A model generated the notes under the pieces. That model searched no databases and had not been told where the DNA came from. It was given only the letters and a program-made list of their open reading frames with translations. From Alkalibacterium sp. AK22 (lineage in GTDB: Bacteria; Bacillota; Bacilli; Lactobacillales; Carnobacteriaceae_A): a stretch of 64,000 nt of DNA. The stretch covers positions 46,782 to 110,781 of the forward strand of contig NZ_JANL01000029.1 in assembly GCF_000585255.1 (NCBI RefSeq), read 5' to 3'. A program made the translations under genes and the position numbers. Position 1 is the first letter of the stretch. Every line of letters starts with the position of its first letter. Positions 1 to 9,020 of this stretch are shown one piece after another.

Positions 1-1
1 G

Positions 2-1039
2 TACACCAATATTCTTGAATTTGACCGTGAATCAGATCTTGAATTACTAGATGACTATTGTCAAAAAGCTGATTTTGTTTTTCACCTTGCAGGAGTTAAT
101 CGTCCAAAAGAACAAGACGAGTTTATGAAAGGCAATTTTGGCTTTACGTCAGATTTATTAAAGAGCCTAAAAAAGCATAACAATATCTGTCCGATTATGC
201 TGTCTTCATCTATTCAAGCTGAGCAATCTAATCCGTATGGTGAAAGCAAAAAAGCGGGAGAAGACCTGCTTTTTCATTACGGCAAAGAAACAGGTGCTGA
301 AGTATTAGTTTATCGCTTTCCTAATGTATTTGGTAAGTGGTGTAAACCTAACTACAACAGTGCTGTTGCGACCTTTTGTCACAATGTAGCCCATGAGTTA
401 CCCATTCAAGTCAATGACTCAAGCGTTTTAATGAATCTTGTGTATATTGATGATGTATTGGAAGAGCTAATTAATGCTTTAGAAGGTAAAGAAAATATGA
501 CAGACCATTTTTGTGAAGTACCTATGGTGCACACCATTACTTTAGGTGAAATAGTAGACTTGATTTATTCTTTTAAAAAAAGCAGAGAAGATAGAACTGT
601 TCCTGACATGGCTAATGTTTTTTCTAAAAATCTGTATAGCACGTACCTTAGCTATTTACCTGAAGACCAGTTTAGCTATGACTTGAAAATGAACATTGAT
701 GAAAGAGGTTCGTTTACAGAATTTTTAAAAACACCTGATCGAGGACAAGTGTCTGTGAATATATCCAAGCCGGGTATTACAAAAGGCAATCATTGGCACC
801 ACACGAAAAATGAAAAATTCTTAGTAGTTAGTGGACAAGGCGTCATTCGCTTTAGAAAAGTAGATGAAACAGACGTTTTAGAGTATTTTGTTAGTGGAGA
901 TAAGCTAGAAGTGGTTGATATACCGACAGGGTATACACATAACATTGAAAACCTAGGGGATTCAGACATGGTTACCGTTATGTGGGCCAATGAAGCCTTT
1001 GATCCTGAAAAGCCAGATACGTACTTTGTGGAGGTGTAA
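2..1039 (+). CDS. capF: CapF-like bifunctional nucleotide-sugar reductase/epimerase, 5' partial
   Basis: Likely CapF/WbjC, the second enzyme of UDP-N-acetyl-L-fucosamine synthesis; it reduces the 4-keto sugar made by CapE. The frame is open from base 2, so the gene begins before the window. About 345 residues are present, against roughly 370 in the family, so only the N-terminal NAD(P)-binding loop is missing. An SDR core is visible (FHLAGVNRP, then NPYGESKKAGE with the YxxxK pair). It is followed by a C-terminal cupin domain with the metal-type cluster HWHHTKNEKF near base 800. The next gene is a CapG-type 2-epimerase two bases downstream, the order of the Staphylococcus cap5EFG genes. CapE would be expected just upstream, outside the window. 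Family assignment is firm; the exact sugar is inferred. Confidence 0.88.
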   Translation, partial: YTNILEFDRESDLELLDDYCQKADFVFHLAGVNRPKEQDEFMKGNFGFTSDLLKSLKKHNNICPIMLSSSIQAEQSNPYGESKKAGEDLLFHYGKETGAEVLVYRFPNVFGKWCKPNYNSAVATFCHNVAHELPIQVNDSSVLMNLVYIDDVLEELINALEGKENMTDHFCEVPMVHTITLGEIVDLIYSFKKSREDRTVPDMANVFSKNLYSTYLSYLPEDQFSYDLKMNIDERGSFTEFLKTPDRGQVSVNISKPGITKGNHWHHTKNEKFLVVSGQGVIRFRKVDETDVLEYFVSGDKLEVVDIPTGYTHNIENLGDSDMVTVMWANEAFDPEKPDTYFVEV

Positions 1040-1040
1040 A

Positions 1041-2165
1041 ATGAAAAAATTAAAAGTCATGACAGTTGTGGGAACCAGGCCGGAAATTATTAGACTGTCA
1101 GCTGTTATTAATAAACTGGAAGAGTCAACAGCCGTTGATCATATTCTGGTGCATACCGGTCAAAACTATGATTATGAGCTAAATGAAGTGTTTTTCAATG
1201 ACTTTAATTTAAAAAAACCAGACTATTTTTTAAATGCGGCTAATGGGACAGCAGTTGAAACCATTGGCAATATTTTAGTGAAAATAGATCCAGTTCTTGA
1301 CGAAGTCAAACCTGATGCCTTTTTAGTTTTAGGTGATACCAATAGCTGCTTGTGTGCGATAGCGGCCAAAAGAAAGCACATCCCCATCTTCCATATGGAA
1401 GCAGGAAACCGATGCTTTGATCAAAGAGTACCAGAAGAAACAAATAGAAAAATTGTTGATCACACAGCAGACATTAACTTAACGTATAGTGATATTGCTA
1501 GAGAATATTTACTCCGAGAAGGCTTGCCAGCAGATAGAGTGATAAAAACAGGAAGCCCTATGTATGAAGTGCTCCATTCAAGAAAAGATGACATTGAAAA
1601 GTCAGATGTGCTTAAACGATTAAACCTAGAAGAAGAACAGTACTTTGTCGTGTCAGCTCACAGAGAAGAAAACATTAATTCAGAAAAAAACTTTATGGAT
1701 TTAGTCGACACCTTAAATACAATGGCTGAAAAATATCGTATGCCAATCATTATAAGTACGCATCCAAGAACAAGAAAGATGATTGAAGCCAAAGGGATAG
1801 AGTTTAATCCGCTAGTAAAGACCATGAAGCCACTTGGATTCAATGACTACGTTAAACTTCAAAAATATGCCAAAGCGGTACTAAGTGATAGCGGAACAAT
1901 CAGCGAGGAATCATCCATTTTAGGCTTCAAAGCTGTAAATATTAGACAAGCCCATGAAAGACCAGAAGCGATGGAAGAAGCTTCTGTTATGATGGTTGGG
2001 CTAAAGAAGGAAAGAATTCTTCAGGGACTTAATGTCTTGGAAACTCAAGAACAAGATACACTAAGAATAGTAGCTGACTACAGTATGCCTAATGTGTCGG
2101 ATAAGGTTTTAAGAATTATTTTATCGTATACAGACTATGTGAATAGAGTCGTTTGGAATAATTAA
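1041..2165 (+). CDS. capG: UDP-N-acetylglucosamine 2-epimerase family (CapG/WbjD-like)
   Basis: Non-hydrolysing UDP-HexNAc 2-epimerase of 374 residues, a typical length. With CapF it would complete UDP-L-FucNAc. The start ATG at 1041 is chosen because GGAGGTG lies just before it and the protein then opens with MKKLKVMTVVGTRPEIIRLS, the usual N-terminus; an in-frame ATG at 990 would add 17 unrelated residues inside capF. The catalytic region HMEAGNRCFDQRVPEE and the UDP-binding SDSGTISEESSILG are both present. It is translated as an operon with capF, two bases away. Product identity depends on the neighbour: a MnaA-type 2-epimerase would look much the same. Confidence 0.88.
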   Translation: MKKLKVMTVVGTRPEIIRLSAVINKLEESTAVDHILVHTGQNYDYELNEVFFNDFNLKKPDYFLNAANGTAVETIGNILVKIDPVLDEVKPDAFLVLGDTNSCLCAIAAKRKHIPIFHMEAGNRCFDQRVPEETNRKIVDHTADINLTYSDIAREYLLREGLPADRVIKTGSPMYEVLHSRKDDIEKSDVLKRLNLEEEQYFVVSAHREENINSEKNFMDLVDTLNTMAEKYRMPIIISTHPRTRKMIEAKGIEFNPLVKTMKPLGFNDYVKLQKYAKAVLSDSGTISEESSILGFKAVNIRQAHERPEAMEEASVMMVGLKKERILQGLNVLETQEQDTLRIVADYSMPNVSDKVLRIILSYTDYVNRVVWNN

Positions 2166-2209
2166 CTTAAAATTAAAGCTTATTAAATTTTAAAATATGG
2201 AGGTTTAAA

Positions 2210-3052
2210 TTGGCTGATTTAACCACAATAATTTTGACATATAACGAAGAATTAAATATTAAAGACTGTATTAAATCAGTTGAAAAGATATCCAAAAGAA
2301 TTATTATTATTGATAGTTTTAGTTCAGATAAAACTATTGAAATAGCTAAAAGTATGGGAGCTGAAGTTTATCAACATAAATTTATAAATCATGCTAAGCA
2401 ATTCAAATACGCTTTGAGTATTTCAAATATAAATACGCGTTGGGTATTTAGAATAGATGCTGATGAGAGATTAACTTTTAAATCAGCAAATGAAATAGAA
2501 AGTATATGTAATGAAAATGAAGAGACAAATGTAAATGGCATAGTAGTGAGGTTTGAAGTTAATTTTCTAGGAAGGCAGCTTAAATATGGTGGCATATACC
2601 CGTTTAAAAAGTTACTAATTTTTAAAAATGGATATGCAGATATTGAAGATAGAAATATGGATGAGCACATCTACTTAACCGATGGAAAGTCAGTGGAATT
2701 AATAAACGATTCTATACACCATGATTATAAGAATTTAAGTGTATGGATAGATAAGCATAATAAATATTCTTCAAAGGAAGTAGCTGACTTTCTAAGTAAA
2801 TCTAAAGATGAGAATAATGCCAAAAAATTAAATAAAAGTGCTAAGTTTAAAAGATTTGTAAAATATAATATATATTACAAATTGCCAATGATTATAAGAT
2901 CGTTTTTATATTTTATGTATAGATATGTATTTGAGTTAGGTTTTTTGGATGGTAAAGAAGGGTTAATTTTTGCATTTTTACAAGCCTTTTGGTATAGATT
3001 TTTGGTTGATGCCAAAATTTATGAAGTTCAAAAGAAGTTGGTGGAAAGTTGA
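2210..3052 (+). CDS. Family 2 glycosyltransferase (WaaE-like)
   Basis: Cytoplasmic GT2 enzyme of 280 residues, likely adding one sugar to the lipid-linked repeat unit. It opens with a nucleotide-binding strand and TYNEELNIKDCI, then DSFSSDKT, and has a DxD-type metal site in RIDADER at about residue 83. The C-terminal third is basic and aromatic with a hydrophobic stretch, suggesting membrane association. The start is TTG at 2210 with TGGAGG a few bases before it; no closer ATG fits. It overlaps the next gene by four bases. The gene is markedly AT-rich compared with capF/capG, as is the rest of the block up to about 12 kb. Donor and acceptor cannot be told from sequence. Confidence 0.85.
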   Translation: MADLTTIILTYNEELNIKDCIKSVEKISKRIIIIDSFSSDKTIEIAKSMGAEVYQHKFINHAKQFKYALSISNINTRWVFRIDADERLTFKSANEIESICNENEETNVNGIVVRFEVNFLGRQLKYGGIYPFKKLLIFKNGYADIEDRNMDEHIYLTDGKSVELINDSIHHDYKNLSVWIDKHNKYSSKEVADFLSKSKDENNAKKLNKSAKFKRFVKYNIYYKLPMIIRSFLYFMYRYVFELGFLDGKEGLIFAFLQAFWYRFLVDAKIYEVQKKLVES

Positions 3053-4194
3053 AAAAAAAAATATTAATTTTAGCTGGATATTACACCCCTAGCGTTAAAG
3101 CTGGCGGACCTGTACAATCTATTAAGAATATGGTAGAGAGCCTTAAAGACAGATACGATTTTTATATTGTTGCTAATGACAGAGATCTTGGAGATTTAAA
3201 ACCATTTGACGATATTAAATATGGGAAATGGACTTCTACAGAAGCCGGAAAGGTATATTATATTGACTCAAGAAAAATGACACCAATTAAATTACTTAAA
3301 GTTATAAAGTCTATGGATTTTGATATTTTATATCTTAATAGTTTCTTTTCTTTTAATTTAAGTATATTACCTATTGTTTTGGCGAAAATCAGATTATTTA
3401 GTTTTGAAAAAATAATTATAGCTCCTAGAGGTAATTTTTCAAAAGGTGCACTACAATTAAAGCCCCTTAAAAAGAAAGTGCACATTCATATCTCAAGAAT
3501 ATTGAGTTTGTATTCTAAAGTTCAATGGCATGCTACTGCTGTTTCAGAGAAAAATGATATCCAGCAAATATTTGGTGAAGACTGTAATATAAGTATTGCA
3601 AGAAATTTAACAGCAAACTACTCGAATTTAATATATGAAAAAAAAGTAAAAAAAGAAAAAGGGAAAATGGATGTAGTTTTTATATCACGGATTCATCCAA
3701 AGAAGAATTTAGAACAAGCAATAGAATTTTTGCAATATTTAAAGGGTGATGTAACCTTTAATATATACGGTCCTATTGAAAATAATGACTATTGGCAAAA
3801 ATGTAACAATAAAATTTACTCGTTGCCAAATAATGTTAAAGTTAGTTACCAAGGATATGTTGAACATAAAGAAATTATAAATATATTTAAAAGTCATCAC
3901 ACTTTTCTATTTCCAACTCTTGGAGAAAATTTTGGACATGTAATCTCGGAATCTTTAATTGCAGGGTGTCCTGTAATAATTAGTGATCGTACACCTTGGA
4001 TAAAATTGGAAAAAATGAAAGTTGGATGGGATATTAATTTAGAGAATAATAAAAAGTTTATTCAAAAATTGCAATATATTCTCGACATGAATTCTGATGA
4101 GTATGCAAAATTTTCTGAAAATGCATTTAATTATGCTAAGAAAAGTGCTAATCAAGAAGAAATAAAAAAAGCATACTTGTTATTATTTGATTAA
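3049..4194 (+). CDS. Family 4 glycosyltransferase
   Basis: GT-B fold glycosyltransferase, 381 residues. N-terminal domain begins ILILAGYYTPSVKAGGPVQS with the glycine-rich loop typical of GT4 enzymes. The C-terminal nucleotide-sugar domain carries VVFISRIHPKKNLEQA and the EX7E-type motif in GENFGHVISESLIAG. The TTG start at 3049 overlaps the stop of the upstream gene, so translation is probably coupled. Codon use is strongly AT-biased, like its neighbours. It acts at the inner membrane face in repeat-unit assembly. Sugar specificity is unknown. Confidence 0.86.
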   Translation: MKKKILILAGYYTPSVKAGGPVQSIKNMVESLKDRYDFYIVANDRDLGDLKPFDDIKYGKWTSTEAGKVYYIDSRKMTPIKLLKVIKSMDFDILYLNSFFSFNLSILPIVLAKIRLFSFEKIIIAPRGNFSKGALQLKPLKKKVHIHISRILSLYSKVQWHATAVSEKNDIQQIFGEDCNISIARNLTANYSNLIYEKKVKKEKGKMDVVFISRIHPKKNLEQAIEFLQYLKGDVTFNIYGPIENNDYWQKCNNKIYSLPNNVKVSYQGYVEHKEIINIFKSHHTFLFPTLGENFGHVISESLIAGCPVIISDRTPWIKLEKMKVGWDINLENNKKFIQKLQYILDMNSDEYAKFSENAFNYAKKSANQEEIKKAYLLLFD

Positions 4195-4225
4195 ATATCA
4201 CATTTGATTCAAGGAGGACGGAGAT

Positions 4226-5317
4226 TTGAAAATTTTGTTTGTCGCAGAAAATCTTACTTACGGCGGTGCACCTAGACGTTTTGTTGAACTAGCTAATGAA
4301 ATGTCAAATAGAGGCGCTCAGGTTTCAATATTATTATTAAGCGGATATAACAGATTGAAAAATGTTATAGACAAGGACATTGAAATTATTGAAAAATCAA
4401 GTAGCATAACTACTTCAAACTGGTTTAAAAGAAATGTATTCCAAAGATTAAAAAAAATAAAAATAATTCGAAATGAATTAAATATAAGTGATTATGATAT
4501 TGTAATTTCTTTTAATGATATGACCAACATCGATGTTCTATTACTCAAGTATGTTAAAAAATTTAATATAATTATATCTGAAAGAAGCGATCCATACTAC
4601 AATAACTGGTACCTTAAATTTTTAAAAAAGATTCTATTTAAAAAAGCCAACGGTGTAGTTTTTCAGACTGAAGGTGCAAGAGACTTTTTTGATAGTAAAG
4701 TTAAGAAAAATAGTACAATAATTCCTAATCCAATTTCTAGTAAAAACCAATTTAATAGATATGACGTTCAAACAAAGAAAATTATAGTAAACGTTGCGAG
4801 ATTTTGGTTATACCAGAAAAGGCAAGATATTCTATTAAAAGCATTTAAGGAGTTCAATAAAAAGTATCCCAGCTATAAATTAGTTTTATTTGGCGACGGT
4901 CCCGATGAAAATAAAATAAAAAAAATAATTATTGAGCTCGGTCTTGAGAATCATGTTATATTAGCTGGTGTTTCTGATAATTTAATCGAAGAAATAAAAA
5001 TTGCTGAAATATTTGTATTAACTTCTGATTTCGAAGGTATGCCAAATGCATTAATTGAAGCGATGGCAGTTGGGTTGCCGGTTGTTTCTACTGACTGCAG
5101 CCCTGGGGGATCCAGATATCTTATAAATAATAATTTAAATGGTTTGCTTGTGGACAGAGGTAATCATATTGAGGTATGTAATGCTATGTTGAAAATTGCA
5201 GATAATCCTGATTTTGCTCAACATATAGGAAATAATGCAAGGAAGATATTGGATACCCTAAATGAGGAAAAAATTAATAATACATGGTATGAATTTTTAA
5301 AATCTTCAGTTAAATAG
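4226..5317 (+). CDS. Family 4 glycosyltransferase
   Basis: Second GT4 enzyme of the block, 363 residues. It starts at TTG 4226 with a strong AAGGAGG upstream. The N-terminus ILFVAENLTYGGAPRRFVEL matches the GGAxR loop of GalNAc/Glc-transferring GT4 proteins. The C-terminal domain has INVARFWLYQKRQD-like donor binding (VNVARFWLYQKRQDIL) and the EX7E motif in FEGMPNALIEAMAVG. Only three bases separate it from the polymerase gene, so it belongs to the same operon. Specificity cannot be read from sequence. Confidence 0.87.
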   Translation: MKILFVAENLTYGGAPRRFVELANEMSNRGAQVSILLLSGYNRLKNVIDKDIEIIEKSSSITTSNWFKRNVFQRLKKIKIIRNELNISDYDIVISFNDMTNIDVLLLKYVKKFNIIISERSDPYYNNWYLKFLKKILFKKANGVVFQTEGARDFFDSKVKKNSTIIPNPISSKNQFNRYDVQTKKIIVNVARFWLYQKRQDILLKAFKEFNKKYPSYKLVLFGDGPDENKIKKIIIELGLENHVILAGVSDNLIEEIKIAEIFVLTSDFEGMPNALIEAMAVGLPVVSTDCSPGGSRYLINNNLNGLLVDRGNHIEVCNAMLKIADNPDFAQHIGNNARKILDTLNEEKINNTWYEFLKSSVK

Positions 5318-5320
5318 AGG

Positions 5321-6592
5321 ATGAGGTATAAAAAAGTGAAAAAAGCAGAAAATATAATATTGGTGATGACAATATTTGCTAATTCGTTGTTACTATCTAC
5401 TCTTACCTTTACAGGTGGAAATTATAATGTGTTTACACAAAGTAACCACTGGACAATTATTAAGTTCATTTTGTTTTTGGCAGTAATAGTATTATTCATA
5501 AAAGAAATATTAAATACAAAAACAATACCCAAAAAAATAATAATAGTCCTATATTCAATGCTATTATTAATTATATTAATTGTTGCGAATGTTGTGCTTA
5601 TTTACAGTAGTATTCATCCTCTGTTGATACAAGATATTTTAATTTTTGGGTCTAGATCAATTCCTGTGTTTATTGTAGGTTTATTGGTAGTAAAAAAAGA
5701 TAAAATTGACATTATAAATAAACATACACAAGTTATAACTTTATACGTATCTTTCGCATTAGTACTAAGTTTTTTTGCAGATGAATTTTTCATTACAGGG
5801 AATACTACAGCGTTTGCTGGAGCGAATTATCAATTGAATTCTTATGTTTCAGCAATGATGATAGGTTTAAATTATTACTATGCATTTGTGATTGATAAAC
5901 AACAATTATATCGATACTTAAGAACCAACTTAATGCAAGGGGTTCATATTGTTCTTTCTATTTTAGTCTTATTAAACATTTTTCTTACCGGTGGCAGAGG
6001 TGGAGTGGTGGCAAGTATAATCTATACACTCATTATATTAATATATATATTAAGAAATAAAAATTTATTCAATAAACTATTTATAGTCTTCATAATAGGC
6101 TTACTTTATACGATTACTGTATCATTATTATATGACCCACAATTTTATGATAGATTTAATAGAGCATTTTCTTTTATAGGCCAAGATAGTTTTATTGATA
6201 TAGAGGCTGCTAATAGGACTATTTTTTCAAGGTCAATTAGTTATATATTCGAATCTCCAATTTTTGGTAACGGTTTAGGAACTTATTACAATATTATGGG
6301 TACCTTTCCCCACAATTTATTTTTGCAAGTATTATTTGAAGGCGGAATTATTCTCTTAATTGTTTTGTTATTATTATTTGCTTTTATGATAATTTATTTT
6401 TTAAAATTAATTAAGCTGAATAAAAATTATTTGCTTATCTTGTATATCACAATTACTCATTTTACGCTACTAATGTTTAGCAGTACCTATTTACGAGATG
6501 ACATTTCTTGGTTATTTTATGGAGTAGTATGTGGCATGTTTTACAAAACTCATAAAAAAATTCAGCTACAGAAAAATAATTTATTGCACTAA
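5321..6592 (+). CDS. wzy: O-antigen/capsule polymerase (Wzy-like)
   Basis: Membrane protein of 423 residues with about ten to twelve hydrophobic segments. It has a large periplasm-type loop around residues 270-310 containing RTIFSRSISY and a following PHNLFLQVLFEGG, the pattern of Wzy/O-antigen ligase proteins. It would polymerise repeat units on the outer face of the membrane after flipping. The position after the glycosyltransferases and before a flippase fits a Wzx/Wzy pathway. The start ATG at 5321 follows a weak GAGGATG-type site and overlaps little. Wzy proteins are poorly conserved, so the call rests on topology and context. Confidence 0.75.
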   Translation: MRYKKVKKAENIILVMTIFANSLLLSTLTFTGGNYNVFTQSNHWTIIKFILFLAVIVLFIKEILNTKTIPKKIIIVLYSMLLLIILIVANVVLIYSSIHPLLIQDILIFGSRSIPVFIVGLLVVKKDKIDIINKHTQVITLYVSFALVLSFFADEFFITGNTTAFAGANYQLNSYVSAMMIGLNYYYAFVIDKQQLYRYLRTNLMQGVHIVLSILVLLNIFLTGGRGGVVASIIYTLIILIYILRNKNLFNKLFIVFIIGLLYTITVSLLYDPQFYDRFNRAFSFIGQDSFIDIEAANRTIFSRSISYIFESPIFGNGLGTYYNIMGTFPHNLFLQVLFEGGIILLIVLLLLFAFMIIYFLKLIKLNKNYLLILYITITHFTLLMFSSTYLRDDISWLFYGVVCGMFYKTHKKIQLQKNNLLH

Positions 6593-6822
6593 CAAGCGAC
6601 TTTTTTGATTTTTAGTTTGACAAATTAAGCTTACAATTCAAAATTTGATATATGTTTCAAAATATTTAACTGATGTTTTACCTCCTAATGTTTTTTAAAG
6701 TATTTTGTTTAGCTGGTTTTTTTGATGAAGTTAGCACTAACTTTCAATGAGCAGTGTAAATTCACATGACGCACTCTAACGATACCAAATTAGCACGTAA
6801 TAGAAAATAATTATTACGTGCA
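6593..6822. other. Intergenic stretch before the IS30 remnant, with a 10-bp hairpin
   Basis: AT-rich spacer with no gene. A perfect inverted repeat, GCACGTAATA at 6793-6802 and TATTACGTGC at 6812-6821 with a 9-base loop, sits directly in front of the first recognisable transposase codons. The ends of the insertion sequence could not be identified, so the left boundary is unknown. Confidence 0.5.
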
Positions 6823-7828
6823 GTGAGGGTTCAAATTGCTGTTTTGAAAAGGAAGACTATTCCAACAGGCGCATTGCTGACGTCATCGGGCGAGTTCCTC
6901 AGACTTTTAATAATGAGATCCATCGTGGGGGAATCAACCAGCTCAAACATTAAAAACAAAATAGTAAGATTTATGATTACTACAACGAAATCTGTGATGT
7001 CAACACTGACCAAGCTGACTATGATAAACAGCGATCGAAATGTGGCCGGGGGGTTAAAATTGGCCTATACAGATACTTTCATCGAATGGGCAGATGAGAA
7101 AATGCTGGATGATAAATGTTCCCCTGATATAGTGGCCGATTTTTTTAAAAGACTTGGGTTGTTCGATTCTTCAATGATCCCTTCTACAATCACGCTTTAT
7201 GGTTGGATAGATTGAGGGATTATGAGAACGCAAAACATTGATTCTCTGGAAAGTTATCTCGGAAATCAAGGGTTTCTTCTTTGAACCAAAGACAATATAA
7301 ACGTGTCATCGGCCCATTGATTGATAGTCGATGAAAAGAAATTGATAACTTTGAATCATTTGGTCACTGGTATATTAATACAGTAGTCGGTAATAAAGAA
7401 AAGACCGTTACTGTAATACTCACTTTGGCTGAATGAAAGCCCCGATTTGAATCATCTTGAAAGTGAATGGGAAAGATTAGGAATCGGTTAATCAGGCGAT
7501 CCGTGACCTTCAAAAACAATCAGGTCATACATTACCTGAACTATTCAAAACGATAACTTGTGATAATGGTTCTGATTTTGTAGGATTTTTTGAGGCCTTA
7601 AAGGATACTTCAAATATCTATTTTAGTCACCCCTATTAGTTTAAACGGTTAGAAAGTGAGCACGAGTATAAATTCATTCGTCGTTTCATTTGCAACGGGA
7701 AACCGATTGGTCGAGTCTTAGAAGTACAATTCTTGCGTATACAACAATGGAATGATTATCCTAGATAAATATTGGATTACAAAATACCATATGAAAGCTA
7801 CGTCAATGCGCTAAGATTAGATTGTTAG
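6823..7828 (+). pseudogene. Degraded IS30-family transposase
   Basis: Remnant of an IS30-family DDE transposase broken by several frameshifts and stops. Piecewise translation recovers the family order: RVQIAVLK (start), AYTDTFIEWADEKMLDDKCS and IPSTITLYGWID (N-terminal region), then GHWYINTVVGNKEKT (normally GHWEIDTVVG; the first catalytic Asp region, with Glu and Asp changed to Tyr and Asn), ITCDNGSDF (second Asp), and GKPIGRVLEVQFLRIQQW (Glu region), ending PYESYVNALRLD. At least two catalytic-region residues are altered, so it is inactive. It interrupts the capsule locus between the polymerase and the next glycosyltransferase and likely marks an old insertion or recombination point. Confidence 0.85.
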
Positions 7829-8042
7829 ACTGCCCTTAGACAGTTTCAGACGGTTTTAATCAAGAGTATAAATTGCTCAGGTAGAAAGTTGTAGAGTTAA
7901 AAATTCTTAGATGTGCTCTTAAGTATTTTATATAATAAATTGTTTGCTTTTAAAGTAGTCAAATAATTTCCTTCTAGATACAATAAATATACTATATTAT
8001 AAACGAAAGACATGATAACAGTTTAAATATCGAGGTGAAATA
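7829..8042. other. Intergenic region with probable promoter for the downstream operon
   Basis: AT-rich spacer after the transposase remnant. A good -10-like TATATTATAA run lies near 7990-8002, and GAGGTGA-type sequence precedes the ATG at 8043. No clear -35 box was found. It probably restarts transcription for the genes from 8043 on. Confidence 0.35.
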
Positions 8043-9020
8043 ATGAAAAATGAAATACTAGTAAGCATTTCATGTATTGCATATAATCATGAACCGTATA
8101 TAGCTGATGCGATAGATAGTTTCTTAATGCAAAAAACAAACTTTAAATTTGAGATTTTGATACATGACGATGCTTCTACAGATAAAACAGCAGAAATAAT
8201 TAAGAAATATGAAAATAAATATCCTGGTATCATTAATACTATATTTCAGAACGAGAATCAATATTCAAAAGGTGTCAAAGTTGGTACTATTAATAATAGT
8301 AGAGCTAATGGAAAATATATGGCCATTTGTGAAGGAGATGACTATTGGACGGATCCATATAAGCTTCAAAAGCAGGTAGACTTTTTGGAAGAAAATCCAG
8401 AATATAGTTTATGTGTACACGCTGCAAAAAGAGTTGATGCGAAAACAAAAAAAGAATTTTCTGAAATTAGACCAGTCATTAGAAATAAAGAATTTTCTAC
8501 GGAGGAGGTAATTAGTCGTGGAGGGGGACTATTTCCTACAAATTCCATGGTTTATAGGAGAAAAGAAAGTCTTGTTACACCAGATTTTTATAATAATGCA
8601 CCTGTAGGTGATTATCCACTTACCATTTTTTTATCACTTATAGGCAAAGTGCACTATATGGATGAGTTTATGTCTGCGTATCGGACCAATGTGGAAGGGT
8701 CTTGGACAAATAGAACTTTGTCAGACATAAATAAAACAATTAGTTATATTTATAAGAGGATTGGAATGCTTGATGAGATAAATATTTATACTGAAGGTGA
8801 ATATTTGGCAGTTATTGAAAATACTAAACTTTATAACAGATACCTAATACTTCAGCTAAAAGGCAATTATAGAGAAATTAAAGAAGGAGAATGTAGCATT
8901 ATTTATAATTCTCTGAATTTTAAAGGTAAAGCAAAAATATTTATCAAACAATATTTGCCAAGTGCAAACAACTTCTTAAAATCAATAAGAGGGAAGTATA
9001 AATCATGGGCACTGAAGTAA
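8043..9020 (+). CDS. Family 2 glycosyltransferase
   Basis: GT2 enzyme of 325 residues. The N-terminus has SISCIAYNHEPYIADAIDSF, then the first acidic motif HDDASTDKT and the DxD-containing CEGDDYWTDPYK at about residues 97-108, a pattern common in capsule GT2 enzymes. The C-terminus is basic. RBS GAGGTGA precedes the ATG at 8043. Its last 16 bases overlap the start of the flippase, indicating coupled translation. AT-rich codon use like the genes upstream of the IS remnant. Confidence 0.86.
   Translation: MKNEILVSISCIAYNHEPYIADAIDSFLMQKTNFKFEILIHDDASTDKTAEIIKKYENKYPGIINTIFQNENQYSKGVKVGTINNSRANGKYMAICEGDDYWTDPYKLQKQVDFLEENPEYSLCVHAAKRVDAKTKKEFSEIRPVIRNKEFSTEEVISRGGGLFPTNSMVYRRKESLVTPDFYNNAPVGDYPLTIFLSLIGKVHYMDEFMSAYRTNVEGSWTNRTLSDINKTISYIYKRIGMLDEINIYTEGEYLAVIENTKLYNRYLILQLKGNYREIKEGECSIIYNSLNFKGKAKIFIKQYLPSANNFLKSIRGKYKSWALK

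Noticed and set aside
6823..7215. Treating the first 130-codon frame as an intact gene
   Set aside because: It is only the N-terminal piece of a frameshifted IS30 transposase whose remaining parts follow in other frames.
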